Below, piece by piece: positions 17,586-27,010 of a stretch of DNA of 64,000 nucleotides; position 1 is the stretch's first letter, and the number at the start of each line of letters is the position of its first letter. Both the position numbers and the translations under genes were made by a program. The notes beneath the pieces are model-generated. The model had not been told where the DNA came from. It saw nothing but the letters and a program-made list of their open reading frames with translations, and made no database searches. Origin of the DNA: Bacteroidales bacterium. GTDB lineage: Bacteria; Bacteroidota; Bacteroidia; Bacteroidales; UBA932. Location: assembly GCA_017469745.1 (NCBI GenBank), contig JAFUFS010000008.1, forward strand, positions 18,825 to 82,824. The letters are read 5' to 3'.

Positions 17586-18758
17586 ATGACCACTAAAGAG
17601 CAGATTGAAGCCCTCAAAGAGCGCCTGGAGACACTTGACAAATGTCTCGACATCCCTGGAAAGAGAAGCCAGGTGGCTGCTTTACAGAAAAAGACGGAAT
17701 CCCCGGATTTCTGGAACGACCCTAAGGCCGCCGAGACCTTCATGAAGAACCTCAATGGCATCAAGGCATGGGTGACCGGCTTCGACAAGGCCTTCTCCGG
17801 TGTCGAAGATCTCGACGTTCTGTACGAATTTGCAAAAGAAAGCCTTGCAGGTGGTACCGACGAGGCTGATTCAACCCCTGAAACCCAGGAACTCGACCAG
17901 GCATATTCATTGGCCATGAAGGACATCGAGGACCTCGAGATGAAGAATATGCTCGGATCAGAAGGTGACAGCCTCGGCGCCATCCTCACTATCAATTCCG
18001 GAGCCGGCGGTACCGAAGCCAACGACTGGAGCGCCATGCTGATGAGGATGTACATGAGGTGGGGCGAGAGGAACGGTTACAAGACTGCAGTCACCGACCT
18101 GCAGGACGGGGACGAAGCCGGAGTCAAATCCGTTACCATAGAGTTTGACGGGGAATATGCTTACGGCTACTTGAAGGCCGAGAACGGTGTGCACCGTCTG
18201 GTGCGGATCTCGCCCTTCAACGCCCAGGGCAAACGCCAGACGACCTTCTCCTCAGTGTTTGTCTATCCTCTAGTGGATGACACCATTGAAGTCAATGTGG
18301 ATCCTTCCAGGCTGTCCTGGGACACGTTCAGAGCCGGAGGGCACGGAGGCCAGAACGTCAACAAGGTCGAATCCGGTGTGAGGCTCCGTTACCTCTACCA
18401 GGATCCTGACACAGGTAAGGAAGAGGAGATACTCATCGAAAACACCGAGACCCGCGACCAGCCGAAGAACAGGGCCAAGGCCCTGCTGCTGCTCCGCTCA
18501 AGGCTCTATGACCTGGCCATGAAGAAGCGCCAGGAAGAAAGGGACAAGCTCGAAGGACAGAAGAAGAGGATCGAATGGGGATCCCAGATCCGCTCCTACG
18601 TCCTCCATCCCTACAAGATGGTAAACGACCTTCGTACCGGATTCAAGACGGCCGATACCCAGGGAGTCCTGGACGGCGACCTGAACGAGTTCATGAGACG
18701 TTACCTCATGCAGGAAGGCTCCGGTGGCCCTTCGGCTCCGGTAGAAGATATAGACTGA
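17586..18758 (+). CDS. prfB: Peptide chain release factor 2
   Basis: 390 residues. It reads UGA and UAA stop codons. The SPF tripeptide that marks RF2 is in RISPFNAQGKRQT (about 207), and the peptidyl-hydrolase GGQ loop is in RAGGHGGQNVNKVESGVRL (about 253). The gene is one uninterrupted frame: the region matching the programmed +1 frameshift site of many bacteria (around LDKCLDIPGK, residues 18-27) has no in-frame UGA, so autoregulation by frameshift is absent. A SD-like GGAG precedes the ATG. Confidence 0.96.
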   Translation: MTTKEQIEALKERLETLDKCLDIPGKRSQVAALQKKTESPDFWNDPKAAETFMKNLNGIKAWVTGFDKAFSGVEDLDVLYEFAKESLAGGTDEADSTPETQELDQAYSLAMKDIEDLEMKNMLGSEGDSLGAILTINSGAGGTEANDWSAMLMRMYMRWGERNGYKTAVTDLQDGDEAGVKSVTIEFDGEYAYGYLKAENGVHRLVRISPFNAQGKRQTTFSSVFVYPLVDDTIEVNVDPSRLSWDTFRAGGHGGQNVNKVESGVRLRYLYQDPDTGKEEEILIENTETRDQPKNRAKALLLLRSRLYDLAMKKRQEERDKLEGQKKRIEWGSQIRSYVLHPYKMVNDLRTGFKTADTQGVLDGDLNEFMRRYLMQEGSGGPSAPVEDID

Positions 18759-18770
18759 TAATCAATTAAT

Positions 18771-18778
18771 TATATTTG
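18771..18778 (+). promoter_or_regulatory. -7 element of the fumarase promoter
   Basis: TATATTTG followed by only TTT before the ATG at 18782. Transcription would start at or in the start codon, suggesting a leaderless mRNA unless read-through from prfB (ending at 18758) dominates. Confidence 0.55.
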
Positions 18779-18781
18779 TTT

Positions 18782-20413
18782 ATGGCAGAATTCAAATACG
18801 CTCCGATGTTCCAGCTTGGGCCGGACACGACAGAGTACTACAAGATTCCGGGGTCTGAGAAACTTGTGAAGACCACAAAGTTGGCTGACGGAAAGACCAT
18901 TCTCGAGGTTTCCCCCGAGGCTCTTACGCTGGTGGCCCAGCAGAGTTTCCACGATTGCCAGTTCATGCTCCGCAGGGCGCATAACGAGCAGGTCGCGGCC
19001 ATCCTTGCCGATCCGGAAGCCTCTGAAAATGACAAATATGTGGCTCTTCAGTTCCTTCGCAACGCTGAGACTTCAGTTAAAGGAGTCCTTCCGTTCTGCC
19101 AGGACACCGGTACAGCCATCATCCATGGTGAGAAGGGCCAGGGAGTCTGGACTGATTTCGAGGACGAGGAGGCTTTGAGCCTCGGTGTATTCAACACCTA
19201 CACCCAGGAGAATCTCCGTTACAGCCAGAACGCTCCACTCAACATGTACGACGAGGTCAACACCAAGTGCAACCTTCCTGCCCAGATCGACATCGAGGCT
19301 GTAAGAGGCTCCGAGTACCGTTTCATCATGGTTGCCAAGGGTGGCGGATCGGCCAACAAGACATATTTCTATCCGATGACGAAGGCTACGATCCAGAATG
19401 AAGGAACCCTCCTGCCTTTCCTCGTGGAGAAGATGCGTTCCCTCGGTACAGCGGCCTGCCCGCCTTACCACATCGCTTTCGTTATCGGCGGTACTTCGGC
19501 TGAGAAGAACCTGCTGACTGTCAAGCTTGCCAGCATCAAGTTCTACGATGCGCTCCCTACGACAGGAGACGAGACCGGCCGTGCATTCCGTGACATCGAC
19601 CTCGAGCAGAAGCTCCTCGTTGAGGCTCAGAAGATCGGCCTCGGAGCCCAGTTCGGAGGCAAGTATCTTGCACATGACATCCGTGTCATCCGTCTTCCCA
19701 GGCATGGAGCAAGCTGCCCTATCGGCATGGGTGTCAGCTGCTCGGCCGACCGTAACATAAAGAGCAAGATCAATTCTGACGGAGTCTGGATCGAGAAGAT
19801 GGACACCAACCCTTCAGAGCTTATCCCTGAGGAGTACCGTCGTCCAGGCGAAGGCCCCAAGGGCATCGTCATAGACCTTGACAAGGGTATCGATTCCGTG
19901 CGTGCAGAACTTACCAAGTATCCTGTGGGTACCAGGGTCAACCTCAACGGAACCATCATAGTGGCCCGTGACATCGCTCATGCCAAGCTGAAGGCTCGTC
20001 TGGATGCCGGTCAGGAGATGCCCGCGTACTTCAAGGACCATCCCATCCTCTACGCCGGCCCTGCCAAGACTCCGGAAGGCTATCCTTGCGGCAGCATGGG
20101 CCCCACTACGGCCAACCGTATGGATCCCTATGTGGATGAGTTCCAGGATCATGGCGCATCCCTTGTCATGATAGCCAAGGGCAACCGCACCAAGGTCGTT
20201 ACCGACGCCTGCCTCAAGCACGGAGGTTTCTACCTCGGCACTATCGGAGGCGTGGCTGCTGTCCTCTCACAGAGCAGCATCCGTAGCATCGAATGCGTCG
20301 AGTACCCTGAGCTTGGCATGGAGGCCATCTGGAAGATCCGTGTTGAGGACTTCCCGGCCTTCATCCTCGTCGATGACAAGGGTAACGATTTCTTCAAGAA
20401 ACTCGGACTGTAG
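18782..20413 (+). CDS. fumA: Class I fumarate hydratase (iron-sulfur)
   Basis: 543 residues, the two-domain single-chain type. It interconverts fumarate and malate with a [4Fe-4S] cluster. Seen: PFCQDTGTA (about 101-109) and [15 protein letters not shown] (about 308-322), which carry cluster-ligand cysteines, and [12 protein letters not shown] near the end. The frame opens at a TTG (18776) inside the promoter element; the ATG at 18782 ([13 protein letters not shown]) matches the family N-terminus. No GAATAT hexamer occurs in it, as in other probably highly expressed genes here. Converges with the GH92 gene, two bases between the stop codons. Confidence 0.95.
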   Translation: MAEFKYAPMFQLGPDTTEYYKIPGSEKLVKTTKLADGKTILEVSPEALTLVAQQSFHDCQFMLRRAHNEQVAAILADPEASENDKYVALQFLRNAETSVKGVLPFCQDTGTAIIHGEKGQGVWTDFEDEEALSLGVFNTYTQENLRYSQNAPLNMYDEVNTKCNLPAQIDIEAVRGSEYRFIMVAKGGGSANKTYFYPMTKATIQNEGTLLPFLVEKMRSLGTAACPPYHIAFVIGGTSAEKNLLTVKLASIKFYDALPTTGDETGRAFRDIDLEQKLLVEAQKIGLGAQFGGKYLAHDIRVIRLPRHGASCPIGMGVSCSADRNIKSKINSDGVWIEKMDTNPSELIPEEYRRPGEGPKGIVIDLDKGIDSVRAELTKYPVGTRVNLNGTIIVARDIAHAKLKARLDAGQEMPAYFKDHPILYAGPAKTPEGYPCGSMGPTTANRMDPYVDEFQDHGASLVMIAKGNRTKVVTDACLKHGGFYLGTIGGVAAVLSQSSIRSIECVEYPELGMEAIWKIRVEDFPAFILVDDKGNDFFKKLGL

Positions 20414-20415
20414 CT

Positions 20416-22659
20416 TTATTGTCTTGAGAATGAATAGGGGCGGTCTTCAGGGGCTGCCCCTCTGTTTTTGTTCGGGGTAGGGGACATGCTGTAGGTAATC
20501 CTTGCGCCGCCTGAGAGGTCGCCGTGCTTGAAGTAGTTCCTGCTCCAGGACTTGCCGTCCAGCTTGATTCCGTCGATGTAGAAGTTCTCGCAGGAGTTAT
20601 CGGGAGCTTCCAGCAGGATGTTCTTCCCGTTGGGAAGATTGACGGTAACCTTCTTGAACAGCGGGGTGCCGATAGCATATTCATCCGAAGAAGGGCAGAC
20701 GGGGTAGAATCCGAGGGCGGAGAAGACGTACCAGGCGGAAGTCTGGCCGTTGTCCTCGTCACCGCAGTAGCCGTCGAAGTTGGAGTTGTAGAACTTGTCC
20801 ATGACCTCCCTCACGTGCTGCTGGGCCTTCCAAGGCTGGCCTGCCCAGTCGTACATGTAGAGCATGTGCTGGATGGGCTGGTTGCCGTGGGCGTAGTTGC
20901 CCATGTTCATAACCTGCATCTCCCTGATCTCGTGGATCGGACGTCCGTAGTAACTGTCGTCGAAGAGCGGGGGGATCGTGAATATGCTGTCGAGCATGGA
21001 AACATATTCATCATCACCGCCCATAAGGTCGATGAGGCCCTGCGGGTCGTGGAAGACGCTCCAGGTGTAGTGGAGACTGTTGCCTTCGGTGAAGTTGCCG
21101 CCCCATTTGAGAGGGCTGAACGGCCTCTCGAAGGATCCGTCCAGGTTCTTTCCGACCATCAGCTTGTACTCGGGATCATAGAGGTTGCGGTAGTTGAGTG
21201 CAGCCTTTGCGTAGGGTGCGAGCTCTTCCTCGCTCTTGCCAAGAGCCTTTCCGAAGGTGTAGATGCACCAGTCGTCGTAGGCATATTCAAGGGTCCTGGC
21301 AGCATTCTCGTTGATTCCGACGTTGCAGGGGACGTAGCCAAGACTGTCATAATATTCCCAGCCGAGCCTTCCTGTCGACCTGACGGAAGGATGTACGGCG
21401 TGAGCACCATGTGTGACGGCCTTCCAGAGCTCTTCTGCATCGTAGCCGCGGAGGCCCTTGATGTAGGCTCCGGCCACGACTGAAGCTGAGTTGTTGCCGA
21501 CCATGCAGTTTCTGTGGCCCGGGCTGGCCCATTCAGGAAGGAAGCCGCTCTCTTTCCATGTGTTGACAAGGCCTTCCTGCATCTTGACTTCCTGGTCGGG
21601 GTAGACCAGGTCGAGCAGAGGGAAGAGGCTTCTGAAAGTGTCCCAGAAACCGGTGTCTCCGAAGAGATAGCCGTCGCAGACCTCTCCGTTAAACGGGCTG
21701 TAGTGGACCCTCTTGCCTTCGGCGTTGATCTCGGAAAGATCCCTAGGGAACAGGACTGAACGGTAGAGACATGAATAGAATGTCCTAAGGTTGTCGACAT
21801 CGGGGTCTTCGACCTTGATCCTACCTAGCACCTCGTTCCAGCGGGCGCGTCCGGCATCTGCCACTTCGTCAACCGAACGTCCTGCCAGTTCCTTGAGATT
21901 CAACTCTGCCTGCCGGGCGCTGATGAAGGAGGATGCGACCTGGAGATTGACCTGCTGTCCCTTGGCCGTCTTGAAACCGACCATCGCGTACTGCCCGTCC
22001 ACTGTTTCAACCTCGAAAGGCGTGTCGCTTACAACCACGAACCAGTTGCGGAAATTCTCCGTCACACCACCGTGGTTGGACGAAGACCAGCCGCGGATGG
22101 TGTTCTTCTCCATGTCGATCTCGACTTCTCCGCCCCTGTAGGCATCTACCACCAGGTATGAAGTGTCTTTCTGGGGATATGTCAGCCTGAAAGCGGCAGC
22201 CCTTTCGGTGGGGGCCAGCTCGGCAGTCACGTCGTGCTCTGCGAGATACACCTTATAGTAATATGGCTTCACGGTCTCGGCCTTGTGAGAGAACCAGCTC
22301 TGCCTGCCCTCTTCGTCATAGACGGGACCTGTGGTAACGGGCATAAGCGAGAAAGCACCGTAGTCATTGATCCACGGGCTGGGCTGGTGGGTCTGCTTCA
22401 GGCCCCTTATTTTTGTCGCTGAATAGGTGTAAGTCCATCCGTTGCCGTCCCTCCCGGTCTGGGGAGTCCAGAAGTTCATGCCCCAGGGAAGGGCGATGGC
22501 AGGGTAGGTGTTGCCGGTGGATAGCTCATAGGTAGAAGCAGTTCCGGCGAGGGGATTGACATAGTCGACTGGATCGAGGATCCTGTAGGTTTCCTTAACA
22601 CCGCAGGAAACAGCCAGCAGCATAAGGCCGCCGAGCGCCAGGGAGGTGATTCTGTTCAT
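20416..22659 (-). CDS. GH92 alpha-mannosidase, lipoprotein
   Basis: 747 residues. Lipobox LAVSC (Cys19), so probably membrane-anchored outside the cytoplasm. GH92 enzymes are calcium-dependent inverting exo-alpha-mannosidases. Seen: NPLAGT and GNTYPAIALPWG in the N-terminal beta-sandwich; FTEGNSLHYTW with Glu525, the expected general acid; GDEDNGQTSAWYVFSALGFYP with Asp634 and Asp636, the expected base; the 109-residue Glu-to-Asp spacing agrees with what I recall of BT3990. A His-Glu pair at 576-577 sits where alpha-1,2-specific members carry one, so alpha-1,2 cleavage is my best guess. It follows GH125 by 15 bases in one operon, consistent with trimming branched mannose chains. Confidence 0.93.
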   Translation of the reverse strand: MNRITSLALGGLMLLAVSCGVKETYRILDPVDYVNPLAGTASTYELSTGNTYPAIALPWGMNFWTPQTGRDGNGWTYTYSATKIRGLKQTHQPSPWINDYGAFSLMPVTTGPVYDEEGRQSWFSHKAETVKPYYYKVYLAEHDVTAELAPTERAAAFRLTYPQKDTSYLVVDAYRGGEVEIDMEKNTIRGWSSSNHGGVTENFRNWFVVVSDTPFEVETVDGQYAMVGFKTAKGQQVNLQVASSFISARQAELNLKELAGRSVDEVADAGRARWNEVLGRIKVEDPDVDNLRTFYSCLYRSVLFPRDLSEINAEGKRVHYSPFNGEVCDGYLFGDTGFWDTFRSLFPLLDLVYPDQEVKMQEGLVNTWKESGFLPEWASPGHRNCMVGNNSASVVAGAYIKGLRGYDAEELWKAVTHGAHAVHPSVRSTGRLGWEYYDSLGYVPCNVGINENAARTLEYAYDDWCIYTFGKALGKSEEELAPYAKAALNYRNLYDPEYKLMVGKNLDGSFERPFSPLKWGGNFTEGNSLHYTWSVFHDPQGLIDLMGGDDEYVSMLDSIFTIPPLFDDSYYGRPIHEIREMQVMNMGNYAHGNQPIQHMLYMYDWAGQPWKAQQHVREVMDKFYNSNFDGYCGDEDNGQTSAWYVFSALGFYPVCPSSDEYAIGTPLFKKVTVNLPNGKNILLEAPDNSCENFYIDGIKLDGKSWSRNYFKHGDLSGGARITYSMSPTPNKNRGAAPEDRPYSFSRQ

Positions 22660-22674
22660 ATCTTTTGGAAGTGA

Positions 22675-24090
22675 CTATTTGACTTTGATGGAGTTCAAGA
22701 GGCCCAGTTTGCCGTTGTCCACCAGGTGGATGATGAGCTCACCGAACAGGGTGTTCTGCCATGCGAACCATGCCCTGGTGAATTTTGCGGGATCGTCCTT
22801 GAAGAAGGACTCGTGCATAAATCCGGTGCCGGCGTCCGTCTTCATGAGGGTTTCGATGCACCATTTGATCTCGGCGTCATCCTGGGAAGTGAAAGCCTTC
22901 ATCATGATGCTCATGGGCCAGATGTAGTCGTAGCCGATGTGCGGTCCGCCTATTCCTTCACCTGCCTTGCCTTTGAAGAAATAAGGATTGTCCTCGCTCC
23001 AGACAAAGCGGCGGGTGTTCTGGTAGACAGGGTCGTTGATGTCCACGTCACCCAGGTAAGCCATTGCAAGCAGGCTGGGAACGTTGGAATCATCCATCAG
23101 CAGGTGGTTGCCGAAACCGTCCACTTCGTAGGCGTAGATCTTACCGTACTTGGGATGGTCGTAGATTGCATATTCCTTGATGGCCTTCTCGACTTCTGCG
23201 GCCAGGGCGTCACATTCCTTGGCGAGACCCTCGTCCTTGTTGACGGTGCGTAGAACTTCGGAGGCCTTCCTGAGGGAAGTGACTGCGAATAAGTTGGAAG
23301 GGACCAGGAATTCGAACATAGTGGCGTCATCCGAAGGCCTGAAGGAAGAAGCGATCAGTCCGCAGGGCTTCACAGGATTGCCCCTTCCGTCGTTTGACTT
23401 GGTGTCGAACTGGCGGCTGGTGGTCCTGGCGAAACGGTAGGGGCCGTGGCCTTCCTTGCGCTGCTGCTCCTTGAAAGTCTTGAGCGTGGCCTTGATCGAG
23501 GCCAGCCATTTGTCGCCGAACACTGAGTCGTCTCCCGTTACCTTCCAGTACTGGTAGGCGAGGCGGATAGGGTAGCAGTGGGAATCGATCTCCCATTTCC
23601 TCTCGTGATCCCAGGGATTCATCTGCGTGTGGTCCTTCGCCCATTCGCTGCCCTTCGGGCCGTCGTTGAATGCGTTGGCATAAGGATCGATGGCAATCAG
23701 TGAGAACTGGCAGTTGATCACTCCGGCAAGCATGTGCCGCAGTTCCTCATCCTGGTTCGCCAGCTGCACGTAAGGCCAGACCTGGGCCCCGGAGTCCCTG
23801 AGCCACATGGCATGGATGTCTCCCGTGTAGACGAAAGTCCTCCAATTGCCGTCCTCATCCTTCCCGAAATGGATGGTGGTGTCCAGGGTGTTGGGATAGC
23901 AGTTGGCAAACATCCAGGCGAGTTTCGGATTCTTCAAGAGGGCCTGAATCTGGACTATCTTGCTTTCCACCGCCTCCGAGCGGAAGAGTCTCTGGTCGGC
24001 TGCTGGACGCTGGGATGTGTAATTCTGGGCGTTCGAGGTACATGCAAGAAGCATGAATATGCTCGAAATCAGGAGGAAGGAACGTTTCAT
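22675..24090 (-). CDS. GH125 exo-alpha-1,6-mannosidase, lipoprotein
   Basis: 471 residues. Lipobox LLAC (Cys17). It is a GH125-type (alpha/alpha)6 enzyme that removes non-reducing alpha-1,6-mannose. Family landmarks: GDIHAMWLRDSGAQVWPY (about 90-107), ERKWEIDSHCYP (about 163-174) with a likely catalytic Asp, DDSNVPSLLAMAYLG, and TGFMHESF near the C-terminus with a likely catalytic Glu (about 427). First gene of the mannosidase pair; GH92 follows. Together they could strip alpha-1,2 and alpha-1,6 mannose from yeast mannan or N-glycans. No SusC/SusD pair is nearby, so this is not a full polysaccharide locus. Confidence 0.92.
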   Translation of the reverse strand: MKRSFLLISSIFMLLACTSNAQNYTSQRPAADQRLFRSEAVESKIVQIQALLKNPKLAWMFANCYPNTLDTTIHFGKDEDGNWRTFVYTGDIHAMWLRDSGAQVWPYVQLANQDEELRHMLAGVINCQFSLIAIDPYANAFNDGPKGSEWAKDHTQMNPWDHERKWEIDSHCYPIRLAYQYWKVTGDDSVFGDKWLASIKATLKTFKEQQRKEGHGPYRFARTTSRQFDTKSNDGRGNPVKPCGLIASSFRPSDDATMFEFLVPSNLFAVTSLRKASEVLRTVNKDEGLAKECDALAAEVEKAIKEYAIYDHPKYGKIYAYEVDGFGNHLLMDDSNVPSLLAMAYLGDVDINDPVYQNTRRFVWSEDNPYFFKGKAGEGIGGPHIGYDYIWPMSIMMKAFTSQDDAEIKWCIETLMKTDAGTGFMHESFFKDDPAKFTRAWFAWQNTLFGELIIHLVDNGKLGLLNSIKVK

Positions 24091-24108
24091 CGGATTGTCT
24101 TCTTTTTA

Positions 24109-24116
24109 CAAAAATA
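24109..24116 (-). promoter_or_regulatory. -7 element of the GH125-GH92 operon
   Basis: TATTTTTG on the minus strand, 18 bases before the ATG of the GH125 gene; no clear -33 box in the A/T-rich upstream sequence. Confidence 0.45.
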
Positions 24117-24147
24117 AAAATTTTTTGAAATTTATTAGTACTTTGCG

Positions 24148-24179
24148 TTGCAAGGTATTTGAAAATATTTATATCTTTG
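24148..24179 (+). promoter_or_regulatory. Promoter of the PspC-PadR-PspC operon
   Basis: TTG at 24148-24150, a 21-base spacer and TATCTTTG at 24172-24179 make a near-consensus Bacteroidota housekeeping promoter, 33 bases before the ATG at 24213. Confidence 0.65.
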
Positions 24180-24212
24180 CAAAAGAAAATTAATTGCAAA
24201 GCCAAGAATATT

Positions 24213-24854
24213 ATGAAAAAAGTTATCAATGCAAGTATCGGAGGCCGTAGTTTCGCCCTTGATGAGGATGCCTACAACAGGCTCTCCGCCTATTTCGAGC
24301 ATTTCAAGGCAAGGCTCAGCAGCGACTCCCAGTCTGCTGGCGAGGAGATCATGTCAGACCTTGAGAACCGCATCGCCGAGCTTTTCGACCAGGGCATCGG
24401 CGGAGCGTCGTACAGGGTAGTGGACTTCGATCTGGTCCGCAAGGTCGTCGGACAGCTCGGCATGCCGGACGGCTCCCCGGAACCGATCGGATCTTCGGCG
24501 GGCGCAGGCCCTTCGACAAGTTCCGGGGCAGGGAACACTAGCTCCAGTGCAGGGCCTGATTTCTCATATTCAGGAGAGAAGGGGGAGGCCCCGAAGCGTC
24601 TTTACAGAGATTCCGACAACAAGACCATCGGAGGCGTATGCTCCGGTCTGGCCGCATTCCTGAACATCGACATCACCATCGTGAGGATAATCATCCTCCT
24701 TGCCATCCTCCTCTGGGGGTCCGGACTTCTTGTGTACCTTGTCCTTTGGATCGTAGTTCCGCTCGCCAAGACTCCCGCAGAGAAATGCGAGATGCGAGGC
24801 CTGGAGCCTACAGCCGAGAACATGGCCCGTTTCAGTGAATACAAAAAGAAGTAA
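24213..24854 (+). CDS. PspC-domain membrane protein (first copy)
   Basis: 213 residues. The N-terminal cytoplasmic domain (residues 1-70, ASIGGRSFALDEDAYNRL...ENRIAELF) is a small alpha/beta unit found in front of PspC in Bacteroidota. A Ser/Gly/Ala-rich linker (about 95-130) follows, then the PspC domain (KRLYRDSDNKTIGGVCSGLAAFLNID, about 135-160) with one or two membrane helices. PspC proteins act in envelope-stress responses. It starts at 24213, not at the open frame's earlier Met at 24159, which lies in the promoter. PadR follows by three bases. Confidence 0.88.
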   Translation: MKKVINASIGGRSFALDEDAYNRLSAYFEHFKARLSSDSQSAGEEIMSDLENRIAELFDQGIGGASYRVVDFDLVRKVVGQLGMPDGSPEPIGSSAGAGPSTSSGAGNTSSSAGPDFSYSGEKGEAPKRLYRDSDNKTIGGVCSGLAAFLNIDITIVRIIILLAILLWGSGLLVYLVLWIVVPLAKTPAEKCEMRGLEPTAENMARFSEYKKK

Positions 24855-24857
24855 GCC

Positions 24858-25196
24858 ATGGAGAACAGTGCGGAAAACGTGCGCTCACAAATGCGCAAAG
24901 GGGTGCTGGAATATTGCATTCTGAGCATCCTCGACAAGAAGGAGGCCTACGCATCTTCGATCCTCGAAGAACTCAAGGCCGCTAACATGATAGTAGTGGA
25001 AGGGACCCTTTATCCTCTTCTCATACGCCAGAAGAACCAGGGACTCCTGTCCTACCGCTGGGAAGAATCGACCCAGGGACCGCCCAGAAAGTACTATTGC
25101 ATCACCGAGAAGGGACGTCAGCAGCTTGGTGAGATGGATGTTGCCTGGCAGGAGATAGTCGACACGATCAGGACAATCAAAGAGCAGCAGATATGA
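24858..25196 (+). CDS. PadR-family transcriptional regulator
   Basis: 112 residues, the short PadR type. A winged helix with the family pattern: MRKGVLEYCILSILDKKEAYASSILEELKA, then VVEGTLYPLLIRQKNQGLLSYRWEES and GPPRKYYCITEKGRQQL, and a C-terminal dimer helix. Ligand unknown. It lies between two PspC genes, 3 bases after the first and overlapping the second by four bases, so it likely regulates the operon. Confidence 0.92.
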   Translation: MENSAENVRSQMRKGVLEYCILSILDKKEAYASSILEELKAANMIVVEGTLYPLLIRQKNQGLLSYRWEESTQGPPRKYYCITEKGRQQLGEMDVAWQEIVDTIRTIKEQQI

Positions 25197-26236
25197 AACC
25201 GGTAGAACATGTCAGCATAGGTGGCTGTGTCTTCACCTTTGAAGAGGATGCCTGCACTGTGGCCAGGAGGTACCTTGATGAGCTTAATGCTTTTTATTCA
25301 AAGAAGGAGAGCGGGGCAGAAATCATGGAGGGGATCGAAGAGAGGATGTCGGAGCTTTTGCTCGAGAAAAGCGGGACCGGGGGTGTGGTTACTCTTGCCA
25401 TGGTCGAGAGTGCGATGTCGACCCTAGGGAAGCCGGAAGCTATAGAAGAGGAGTCAGGAGAGTTCTCGGACAAATCTTCGAGTGATGCATCTGGAGCGGG
25501 CGAGCAGGTCCGAAGGAAGTTATACCGTGATCCTTCAACGGGTAAGGTTGCCGGGGTCTGCAGTGGTCTTGGAGCCTATTTCAAGGTAGATGCGACCCTG
25601 TTCAGGCTCATTTTCGTGGTCTTTTCCCTGATAGGAGTGGGATTCTTCTTCCATAGGGGATGGATCCATCTTCCCGACTATTTCTTCCCTTTGATCTATG
25701 CTGTCCTCTGGATTTGCATGCCTGTCGCTAAGACTGTGAGTCAGAGAGATGAACTGCGTGGTGAAAAGGGGACCGTCGACGCGATCAGCGCCCGGGTACT
25801 GAGTTCGGTACAGGAGATGGGAGAAGCCGCTGAATCAGTAATAAAATCCGATTTCTGGACAGGAGTATGGCGGATCATCCAGGTCTGCATAGGAATAATT
25901 CTTCTTGTTGCCGGTGTCGCCGGTGTAGTCGCTCTGGGATGCCTGACGTTCGACAGCAGCTTCTTCTCCAACACCTTCCTCCTGAACAGGATCCTGGAGG
26001 ATGTAGCCAACGAGGCTCCAGGAGTGTTTGACATGCTGTCCTATTCTCCGCTTGTCGCAGCTTTGGCAGTGTCAGTTGTAATACCTTTCGTGGGGATGAT
26101 CTACGGAGGAATCATGCTTCTCTTCGACCTGAAAGCTCCCAAATGGCATCCGGGACTGTGCATGTTCGTGATATGGCTTATCGCGCTGACGGTCCTTGCG
26201 GTCCTCAGCTTCATTTACCTCCTGGATGTGATGTGA
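25193..26236 (+). CDS. PspC-domain membrane protein (second, larger copy)
   Basis: 347 residues. It repeats the layout of the first copy: N-terminal unit (VSIGGCVFTFEEDACTVARRYL...EGIEERMSELLLE), a linker, and PspC (RKLYRDPSTGKVAGVCSGLGAYFKVD, about 105-130) with a membrane helix pair. It then adds a segment with about three more membrane helices (about 225-345). The shared N-terminal unit and PspC core suggest the two arose by duplication. Its ATG overlaps the padR stop. Probable inner-membrane stress protein; partner unknown. Confidence 0.86.
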   Translation: MKPVEHVSIGGCVFTFEEDACTVARRYLDELNAFYSKKESGAEIMEGIEERMSELLLEKSGTGGVVTLAMVESAMSTLGKPEAIEEESGEFSDKSSSDASGAGEQVRRKLYRDPSTGKVAGVCSGLGAYFKVDATLFRLIFVVFSLIGVGFFFHRGWIHLPDYFFPLIYAVLWICMPVAKTVSQRDELRGEKGTVDAISARVLSSVQEMGEAAESVIKSDFWTGVWRIIQVCIGIILLVAGVAGVVALGCLTFDSSFFSNTFLLNRILEDVANEAPGVFDMLSYSPLVAALAVSVVIPFVGMIYGGIMLLFDLKAPKWHPGLCMFVIWLIALTVLAVLSFIYLLDVM

Positions 26237-26237
26237 T

Positions 26238-27005
26238 CTATTTCCAGATCTTGAGCCCCTGGATGACGGCATTGGAGAAGCCTGCCTCCTCCATCGCATT
26301 GAGTCCGCGGATGGTTATCCCTCCGGGAGTAGTGACCCGGTCGATTTCCTGCTCAGGATGGGTTCCATGGGCGTCTGCCAGATCGGCAGCGCCCTTTACT
26401 GTCTGCAGGGCGGCCTCCAGGGCCTGCCTGGGGTAGAGCCCCAGTTCGATCCCGCCTTCCATCGTGGCTCGGACGTACCTGAGGGCGAAAGCCGTACCGC
26501 ATGAGGCGACCATCATTCCGGCACCGAGCTGCTTCTCATCGACGACCATGCTCTTCCCGGTTGCATCGAAGAGTCCCTTGACGACGGCGAGGGACTCTTC
26601 TGTTCCGGAAACTTCGTTGATGAAGGTCATGCTCTCACCGATTTCTATCGCCAGGTTGGGGATGACCGTGAATATTCCTGAAAGACCTGTCCCGTCAGTC
26701 CATTCCTTGAGGGTCGCTGCCGGGATGCCGGCGGCGAATGAGACCAGGATCTTTCCATCCATCATCGGGAGCAGGGGAGAGAGGACTTCATGCAGCAGCC
26801 ATGGTTTCACTGCCATGATGACAACATCAGCGTCACGCACGGCTTCGGAATTGTCCAGCGTGGCCTTCATGCCTGCCTTTGAATATTTTTCCAGGGTCAC
26901 GGCATGACGAGCCGTGACCGTTATCTCCGCTTCAGGAAGGCAGCGCTTAAGGCCGAGGGCCGCCGCGCCTCCCATATTCCCGGCCCCGATGATGGCGATT
27001 TTCAT
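26238..27005 (-). CDS. proC: Pyrroline-5-carboxylate reductase
   Basis: 255 residues, last step of proline synthesis. N-terminal NAD(P) Rossmann motif IAIIGAGNMGGAAALGL, then VIMAVKPWLL (about 68) and the C-terminal dimer domain with the ProC signature DRVTTPGGITIRGLNAMEEAGF (about 221-242). It starts five bases after the M28 peptidase stop; proline could be a product of that peptidase's substrates, but this link is only suggestive. Confidence 0.95.
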   Translation of the reverse strand: MKIAIIGAGNMGGAAALGLKRCLPEAEITVTARHAVTLEKYSKAGMKATLDNSEAVRDADVVIMAVKPWLLHEVLSPLLPMMDGKILVSFAAGIPAATLKEWTDGTGLSGIFTVIPNLAIEIGESMTFINEVSGTEESLAVVKGLFDATGKSMVVDEKQLGAGMMVASCGTAFALRYVRATMEGGIELGLYPRQALEAALQTVKGAADLADAHGTHPEQEIDRVTTPGGITIRGLNAMEEAGFSNAVIQGLKIWK

Positions 27006-27010
27006 ATTCC

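Noticed and set aside
17586-17680. Programmed +1 frameshift in prfB
   Set aside because: The gene is one continuous frame with no UGA at the usual position.
20875-20895. Gln in an HGNQP motif of GH92 as a sign of a mannose-phosphate uncapping enzyme
   Set aside because: The general acid lies in the FTEGN motif (Glu525), which is intact and sits 109 residues before the Asp pair as in characterised members; Gln594 is at another site.
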